This document shows positions 59,423-64,000 of a stretch of 64,000 nt of DNA, in pieces. The notes under the pieces were generated by a model, which saw only the letters and a list, made by a program, of their open reading frames with translations, was not told where the DNA came from and ran no database searches. The stretch is taken from positions 124,001 to 188,000 of the forward strand of contig NZ_JXJP01000002.1 of NCBI RefSeq assembly GCF_000826645.1, given 5' to 3'. The DNA comes from Psychroserpens mesophilus. GTDB lineage: Bacteria > Bacteroidota > Bacteroidia > Flavobacteriales > Flavobacteriaceae. Numbering within the stretch: the stretch's first letter is position 1; each line of letters starts with the position of its first letter. The position numbers and the translations under genes are program-made.

Positions 59423-59430
59423 CAAAGATA
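59423..59430 (-). promoter_or_regulatory. -7 promoter box (TATCTTTG) for lipA-gap
   Basis: A perfect TAnnTTTG match 19 bases upstream of the lipA ATG. A second CAAAGTAT-type match lies directly to its right. Confidence 0.5.
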
Positions 59431-59453
59431 CAAAGTATTCTTTTAAATAAATC

Positions 59454-60665
59454 TTAATATATGAGATACCAAATGCTAAAGCTTACCAAGAATACAATTC
59501 CAAAAACACTTAACAAATGCAACACTTTTGTTGGTCTCCATGCTTTTGGAGTGTGTTGGCTAGAGATTAGTACATAGTTAATTATTGCATAAAAAGGCGC
59601 TGTTAAAAACGAAAGTATTGTCGCCACTTTTATTAATAATCCCATTTCTGAAGCGAAGAAAAAGAAAATGATAATGGTACCAATAGTTAAAATGAGAATC
59701 CAAAATAAGTACCCATTTTTTAAAATATGACCAAGGAGTAATTGTGTCGTTTTTGCCATAGCTCTTGGTGACGCATCTAATGTGGTTAAAGTTGTGCTAA
59801 ACATGGTTGTAAAAGCCGCTATGCCAATAAATACATAAGCCCATTTGCCTAAATTTTTTGTGTACATATCTAACAGTTGATTGGCAAATGCTCCTGCTGA
59901 AGGACTAAACGTTTCTCCACTTTCAAACATGACCAAAGCACCTAAAGCTAAAAATGCGACACCTAAGATGATTGTGCCAATATATCCGACATTAAAATCG
60001 AATATTGCAGATTTAGGAGAAAATTTTCCTGATGATTTCTCTTTTTCGAGCGTCCATAGCGAATGCCATACAGATATGTCTAAAGGTGCTGGCATCCAAC
60101 CCATAAAAGCAATTAAAAAAGCAATCTCTATACTGTCACCTGGAAGTATTTGTTGAAATGAAATGGCTTGTGTTTTATTTCCTAAAGCAAAACAAACCGC
60201 AGTTATTGTGCTTAGAGTGAGTGTTATAATAATTAGTTTTATGAGTTTGTCAAGAAGTTTATACTTTCCAACAAGTAATACTAGAAGACAGATAGCTAAT
60301 ATAATTACGGTCCAGATTTCAATACTGAAAATATCTCCGAATAAAGAGGTCGCAATTCCCGCAGTGACTATAGTTACAGCTGTTTGAATGGTAAACATTG
60401 TTGCAAAAGTGAGGATGAAATAGGCAATTAATACCGGTTTTCCAAGTTTTTTATAACCATCTAGGAGTGATTCTCCAGTTGCTGATGCATATCGAGGTCC
60501 AAACTGGAAAAAAGGATATTTAAAAAGGTTAACTAAAAGTAAAGCCCAAAGTAAGCCGAAACCAAAATCTGCTCCTGCTCTTGTAGATTGAACTAAGTGT
60601 GAAACTCCGATAGCTGCACCAGCAAATAATAATCCTGGACCTATTTTTTTGAGAGTAATCTTCAC
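59454..60665 (-). CDS. Nramp-like divalent metal transporter lacking the DPGN motif
   Basis: A 403-aa inner-membrane protein with about eleven helices and the LeuT-fold Nramp family look (GPGLLFAGAAIG... start, GADFGFGLLWALLLVNLFKY, SATGESLLDGYKKLG). In Mn/Fe-type members TM1 carries DPGN and TM6 a methionine before PHN. Here the TM1 region reads AAIGVSHLVQSTRA and TM6 reads GWMPAPLDISVW, so the canonical metal ligands are largely missing. The substrate may differ. It is six bases after the ECF sigma gene, last in a four-gene operon. Confidence 0.85.
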   Translation of the reverse strand: MKITLKKIGPGLLFAGAAIGVSHLVQSTRAGADFGFGLLWALLLVNLFKYPFFQFGPRYASATGESLLDGYKKLGKPVLIAYFILTFATMFTIQTAVTIVTAGIATSLFGDIFSIEIWTVIILAICLLVLLVGKYKLLDKLIKLIIITLTLSTITAVCFALGNKTQAISFQQILPGDSIEIAFLIAFMGWMPAPLDISVWHSLWTLEKEKSSGKFSPKSAIFDFNVGYIGTIILGVAFLALGALVMFESGETFSPSAGAFANQLLDMYTKNLGKWAYVFIGIAAFTTMFSTTLTTLDASPRAMAKTTQLLLGHILKNGYLFWILILTIGTIIIFFFFASEMGLLIKVATILSFLTAPFYAIINYVLISSQHTPKAWRPTKVLHLLSVFGIVFLVSFSIWYLIY

Positions 60666-60671
60666 GTTTTG

Positions 60672-61220
60672 CTATTTCTTCTTTATAATCTCAGCTAATA
60701 ATTTTTTGGCTCGAAGTAATTTAACCTTGACATTATTCATAGGTTCATCAAGTTGTTGAGAGATGTCTTTATAACTTAGTTCTTGAAAATATCTTAAATT
60801 GATTACCTCCTGATAATGTGGTTTCAACTTTTTAATATCGCGAAGTAATTTAGCAAGATTTTGCTCTGTAATTAGTTTGTCCTCAGGTGAAGGAGATTCA
60901 TCAATAATGGCGTGAAAGTCATCATCTTCATCACTATTCGACGTATGGGCAACTGAGGATTTACGTTTTCGTAGTAAATCAATATGAATATTTTTCGAAA
61001 TGGTAATTAGCCAGGTTTTAAACTCAAACTTTTCATCGTAAGTATGTATTTTATCGAATGCTTTTGAAAACGTTTGAATAGTTATGTCTTCAGCATCATT
61101 TTCATTTTCAGTACGTTTTAATTGAAATCCGTAAACGCTATTCCAAAACGTATCCAGTAAAAAATTAAATGCGATTTGGTCGTTGGCTTTTGCTCTTTCA
61201 ATGGCTTCTTTTACTTCCAA
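60672..61220 (-). CDS. ECF-type RNA polymerase sigma factor
   Basis: A 182-aa sigma-70 family extracytoplasmic-function factor. Region 2 is seen as AEDITIQTFSKAFDKIHTYDEKFEFKTWL (the usual D-E rich plus W pattern) and region 4 as LRDIKKLKPHYQEVINLRYFQELSYKDISQQLDEPMNNVKVKLLRA. It overlaps the 3' end of the glycosyltransferase gene by 10 bases and precedes the Nramp-like gene. No dedicated anti-sigma gene is adjacent. Target regulon unknown. Confidence 0.93.
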   Translation of the reverse strand: MEVKEAIERAKANDQIAFNFLLDTFWNSVYGFQLKRTENENDAEDITIQTFSKAFDKIHTYDEKFEFKTWLITISKNIHIDLLRKRKSSVAHTSNSDEDDDFHAIIDESPSPEDKLITEQNLAKLLRDIKKLKPHYQEVINLRYFQELSYKDISQQLDEPMNNVKVKLLRAKKLLAEIIKKK

Positions 61221-62323
61221 TACTCCGGTTTTGATATCATATTTTTTATAAATATAAAGAATTGAAAGGCAATTAAAAATAACTCAAGTACAGGACTAAG
61301 AAAAGGGAGGTCATTTTCATCGAGTTTTTTCGACGCCAAAAAGAGGTTTATGAGTTGAATTATAAATCTTAAAACAATCAAGCTTAAAACCAGTTTCCAT
61401 TGAAACATAAAACTCATTAACACGATTGCTAATAACCAAAATAGTAACTGAGAGCAATAGAAACTTGCTAAAAAAATCTTATGTCTAAGCTTATAATAAT
61501 TTGCAGTACTGATATGTCTTCGTTTTTGTAATGTCCAATCTTTTATTGATTGTTTAGGAATCGATTCAGTAAAACTTTCTTTAGAAATACATATTGTCGT
61601 ATTTGAAGCAGTGGCTGTTTGATTAATAAATAAATCATCATCACCAGATTTTAAATGCATATGTTGCATAAAGCCGTTAGCTTCAAAAAATTGTTCTTTT
61701 CTATAGGCTAAATTTCTTCCTACAGCCATGTATGGTTGCCCTAGTGATGCGTAAGATAAATATTGAATAGCTGTTAAAAAGGTTTCATAACGTATCAATT
61801 TATTTAAGAATGAACCTTTCACTTTTTTATAAGCACCATAGCCCAATACGATAGTTTTTTCATTAGTAAAATGCGAGTTCATTTCTTGAATCCAATACCG
61901 AGAACGTGGTTTACAATCTGCATCGGTAAATAATAGGAAATTGTGAGTCGCTGCTTTAATGCCAAGAGTTAATGCGTATTTTTTATTGCCCCAAAATTTT
62001 TCAATGGGCTTAACATTGACGATTTTAATATTTCTGTGTTTTTCTTTGAAGTGTTCTAAAACCTCTAAAGTATCATCTTTTGAATTGTCATTGATAAGAA
62101 TAACTTCAAAATCAGAATACGCTTGGTCCATTATTAATGGTAAAAAGGTTCTGAGGTTGTCAGCTTCATTTTTTGCACAGATTATAACTGAAACTGAAAT
62201 ATTTTTTTGATGAGGTGTAACAGATTGGTGTCTCGGTAAGCTGTTGAAAATGATTCCGTAAAAAACAAGTTGTATACCTACAGTAACGATAAATACGTAG
62301 AATGCTATTTCTAAGATAATCAT
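61211..62323 (-). CDS. Family 2 glycosyltransferase, membrane-bound
   Basis: A 370-aa GT-A glycosyltransferase with one N-terminal and three C-terminal membrane segments (last about 265-345). The DxD-type motif is FTDADCKPR (near 118); VSVIICAKNEADNLRTFLPL is the nucleotide-binding start; GDDDLFINQ and KRRHISTANYYKLRHK fit the acceptor/QxxRW-like region. It likely acts on a lipid-linked or surface glycan acceptor. It is between the small membrane protein (6 bases) and the ECF sigma gene (overlap 10). Confidence 0.9.
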   Translation of the reverse strand: MIILEIAFYVFIVTVGIQLVFYGIIFNSLPRHQSVTPHQKNISVSVIICAKNEADNLRTFLPLIMDQAYSDFEVILINDNSKDDTLEVLEHFKEKHRNIKIVNVKPIEKFWGNKKYALTLGIKAATHNFLLFTDADCKPRSRYWIQEMNSHFTNEKTIVLGYGAYKKVKGSFLNKLIRYETFLTAIQYLSYASLGQPYMAVGRNLAYRKEQFFEANGFMQHMHLKSGDDDLFINQTATASNTTICISKESFTESIPKQSIKDWTLQKRRHISTANYYKLRHKIFLASFYCSQLLFWLLAIVLMSFMFQWKLVLSLIVLRFIIQLINLFLASKKLDENDLPFLSPVLELFLIAFQFFIFIKNMISKPEYWK

Positions 62324-62329
62324 TAAAGA

Positions 62330-62533
62330 TTAAGAATGTTGTGATTCGTTGCAATTTTCGAATTGGTCAGGTGTTTTACCACAAAACCCACAAGCTTCAC
62401 CTTCTTGATTGAGCATAGGGTTTTGGCTTGCACATGTGCCTGCAAACTTGCCGTCTTTTTTTGCCCAGATTTTAATGGCAATACCAGCTACACCTAAACT
62501 TAAGAGTATTAATGTTATGATAATGAGTTTCAT
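62330..62533 (-). CDS. Small cysteine-rich membrane protein
   Basis: A 67-aa protein with one N-terminal helix (MKLIIITLILLSLGVAGIAI) and a soluble tail holding KKDGKFAGTCASQNPMLNQE and CGFCGKTPDQFENC, four to five cysteines. The pattern recalls NqrM-like small proteins but I do not claim that. It is first of the operon GT2-ECF sigma-Nramp and sits 25 bases below a TATCTTTG promoter box. Function unknown. Confidence 0.75.
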   Translation of the reverse strand: MKLIIITLILLSLGVAGIAIKIWAKKDGKFAGTCASQNPMLNQEGEACGFCGKTPDQFENCNESQHS

Positions 62534-62557
62534 AAACGAAGGTTAAAAATTTGAAGA

Positions 62558-62565
62558 CAAAGATA
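62558..62565 (-). promoter_or_regulatory. -7 promoter box (TATCTTTG) for the GT2/sigma operon
   Basis: A perfect TAnnTTTG match 25 bases upstream of the ATG at 62533. Confidence 0.5.
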
Positions 62566-62713
62566 CAATTTTTCAGATGTTTTATCGAATAAATAGAATG
62601 GATAGTCTTGTTGTGGTTTGAATATTAGTGATCTAGTGACTTTTTAACAATTTTAGTGTCTTATTAATAATTATCATAAATTTAAATTCACTAACTAATA
62701 CTTTTTATCACTT

Positions 62714-63400
62714 ATGAAAAAATTATTCGCAGAGTTCTTCGGAACATTTTGGCTTGTTTTTGGAGGATGTGGTAGCGCTATTTTTGCCGCTGCATTTCCA
62801 GAATTAGGAATTGGTTTTGTTGGCGTTTCGCTAGCTTTTGGTCTTACAGTGTTAACAATGGCTTATGCTGTAGGACATGTGTCAGGAGCACATTTTAATC
62901 CGGCAGTTTCACTTGGTTTGTGGGCTGGAGGCAAGTTTCCTGCAAAAGATCTTGTAGGATATATTATAGCCCAAGTTGTTGGAGCTATAGCTGCTGCTGC
63001 TGTTTTGTACATTATTGTTTCAGGTAAAGCTGATTTTGTGGATATAGGTAGCTTCGCAGCCAATGGTTACGACGAATTATCTCCAGGAGGTTTTAGCATG
63101 ATGTCTGTATTAATTGCTGAATTTGTACTCACGATGTTTTTTCTATTGGTTATTTTGGGAAGTACTTATCCAAAAGCACCAAAAGGTTTTGCAGGAATTG
63201 CCATTGGTTTGGCACTGACCCTCATACATTTAATTAGTATTCCCATTTCTAACACATCAGTTAATCCAGCACGATCTACAAGTCAGGCATTGTTTGCAGG
63301 AGGAGAATTTACGGCTCAATTGTGGTTGTTTTGGTTAGCGCCAATTGCTGGTGCCATAGTTGCAGGATTTATACATAAGGCGTTATTTGATAAAGAATAG
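62714..63400 (+). CDS. aqpZ: Aquaporin Z
   Basis: A water channel of 228 aa with six helices and two NPA boxes, HFNPAVS (Asn62) and SVNPARS. The constriction residues fit the water-selective AqpZ type: [16 protein letters not shown] carries His and Arg at the expected places, without the changes of glycerol channels. It is monocistronic with its promoter in the 180-base gap (no certain box). Confidence 0.96.
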   Translation: MKKLFAEFFGTFWLVFGGCGSAIFAAAFPELGIGFVGVSLAFGLTVLTMAYAVGHVSGAHFNPAVSLGLWAGGKFPAKDLVGYIIAQVVGAIAAAAVLYIIVSGKADFVDIGSFAANGYDELSPGGFSMMSVLIAEFVLTMFFLLVILGSTYPKAPKGFAGIAIGLALTLIHLISIPISNTSVNPARSTSQALFAGGEFTAQLWLFWLAPIAGAIVAGFIHKALFDKE

Positions 63401-63426
63401 ATACTATCATTCTTAGAACTAATAAA

Positions 63427-63461
63427 GAAAGCCACTTTTGACTCATTCAAAAGTGGCTTTC
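63427..63461. terminator. Bidirectional terminator between aqpZ and the anti-sigma gene
   Basis: AAAGCCACTTTTGA-CTCAT-TCAAAAGTGGCTTT is a perfect long stem between converging genes, with only a modest T-run. Confidence 0.75.
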
Positions 63462-63482
63462 AATTTTAAAAACTAGTGGCTA

Positions 63483-64000
63483 TTAATTATTTCGTTTATT
63501 GTTTAAATCTATTTCTGCAACTGCACTGTCAGCTTCAGTTCTGTTTAAACGATCTTTATCTTGAATTGTAATACTTAATGCTAAAGCGTCTTTAACATAG
63601 GGTACAGATTGTAACTGTCTTTGTGATGCATCTAATATTCCAAGGTTAATCATTCTATCTTGCATTTCAGCCCATAGTTGATAAGTTTGATCTTCAGGTA
63701 ATTGTGGTAAAGATACTACATCAATCATAGACGTTTCGTCTACAGGATTAATGTAAGCTACTGTTTTCAAATCTTTAGCACGATCATTTCCTCTAAACAC
63801 ATATTTTTCGGTTTCAGGATTATTGAGTTTCATAAACTCATGCATCAAATTGTCGAGTCTTTTATTATTTTCTTCTATATCACTTCTTAAGTCAAAAATT
63901 TCTTCAACCACAACTTGATTCTCTTTTAATAAGTCTAAATTTTGTTGTGTTTTTAAGTAATATCCACCAGCAAAAAGTAAAGCAACAACGCTAGCAGCAA
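63483..64000 (-). CDS. RskA-like anti-sigma factor, N-terminus cut by the window
   Basis: The C-terminal part of an anti-sigma-K factor-like protein. The C-terminal domain is VAYINPVDETSMIDVVSLPQ, followed by YQLWAEMQDRMINLGILD, a pattern of RskA C-terminal domains. Upstream of the only in-window start codon (GTG 63911) the frame remains open to the edge and reads AASVVALLFAGGYYLKTQQN, a membrane helix. The gene therefore begins outside the window and the N-terminal cytoplasmic sigma-binding part is missing. The sigma gene it pairs with is probably to the right. The ECF gene at 60672 is not adjacent. Confidence 0.85.
   Translation of the reverse strand, partial: AASVVALLFAGGYYLKTQQNLDLLKENQVVVEEIFDLRSDIEENNKRLDNLMHEFMKLNNPETEKYVFRGNDRAKDLKTVAYINPVDETSMIDVVSLPQLPEDQTYQLWAEMQDRMINLGILDASQRQLQSVPYVKDALALSITIQDKDRLNRTEADSAVAEIDLNNKRNN

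Noticed and set aside
60672-64000. ECF sigma factor (60672) and anti-sigma factor (63483) as cognate pair
   Set aside because: They are more than 2 kb apart, separated by other genes and terminators; the anti-sigma gene continues beyond the window edge where its real partner is expected.

Overview
This window looks like a chromosomal segment of a marine-type Flavobacteriaceae bacterium (Bacteroidota). The DNA is AT-rich. Two very large secreted proteins end in type IX secretion (T9SS) sorting domains. Promoter-like -7 boxes follow the Bacteroidota form TAnnTTTG, and Shine-Dalgarno sequences are almost absent. The families seen (fused E1 alpha/beta, DUF6090, DUF5522, DUF4136, RskA-like anti-sigma factor) fit that group. 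Both ends cut genes: paaE on the left and an anti-sigma factor on the right.

Region 1 (1-17.2 kb, + strand) is a nearly complete phenylacetate (paa) catabolic cluster: paaE(partial)-A-B-C-D-G-H-I-J-Z, a paaF-like gene, paaY, then the E2 and fused E1 of a 2-oxo acid dehydrogenase complex. PaaABCE(D) epoxidises phenylacetyl-CoA, PaaG isomerises it to the oxepin, PaaZ opens and oxidises the ring, and PaaJ/F/H carry out beta-oxidation-like steps to acetyl-CoA and succinyl-CoA. The E1/E2 pair could feed the route from phenylpyruvate or branched-chain oxo acids (inference). No phenylacetate-CoA ligase is visible.

Nearly every spacer of this cluster is filled with short palindromic repeats of several families, called A, B, C, D, E and X here. 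In several places the repeats lie in frame inside coding genes (PaaH, E2 twice, E1, and RidA in the later kyn cluster) or supply the C-terminus (PaaJ, MsrA). A GIY-YIG endonuclease gene and a decayed copy of it are each bracketed by family A hairpins. A four-helix-bundle (S23/IVP) gene has its own inverted repeats.

Region 2 (17.2-41 kb) contains essentially none of these repeats. It holds a Spy-like periplasmic protein, a SulP transporter, a DUF5522-hutU(urocanate hydratase)-DUF4136 operon, two tandem T9SS giants sharing a C-terminal half, an operon of a PLP enzyme, a glucosaminidase-LysM lipoprotein and hemL, two more Spy-like proteins, a TPR protein, a short peptide followed by two small membrane proteins and a CPBP-like protein with degenerate motifs, and an M49-like zinc peptidase lipoprotein.

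Region 3 (41-49.1 kb, - strand) is a kynurenine/3-hydroxyanthranilate operon: kynU, kmo, a RidA-type 2-aminomuconate deaminase, a DUF6090 membrane protein, aminomuconate-semialdehyde dehydrogenase, an SDR, 3-hydroxyanthranilate dioxygenase and ACMS decarboxylase. The repeats reappear here.

Region 4 (49.2-64 kb) is mostly housekeeping: a ferredoxin-CDGSH protein, a methyltransferase, MsrA, a coiled-coil protein, Nif3, LpxK, a hybrid sensor kinase, LipA-GAPDH, an operon of small membrane protein, glycosyltransferase, ECF sigma factor and Nramp-like transporter, then AqpZ and the anti-sigma factor. Overall the window combines catabolism of Phe (paa), His (hut) and Trp (kyn) with envelope functions. 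Its most unusual property is the repeat system embedded in the catabolic operons. All calls are by reading; no database search was run.
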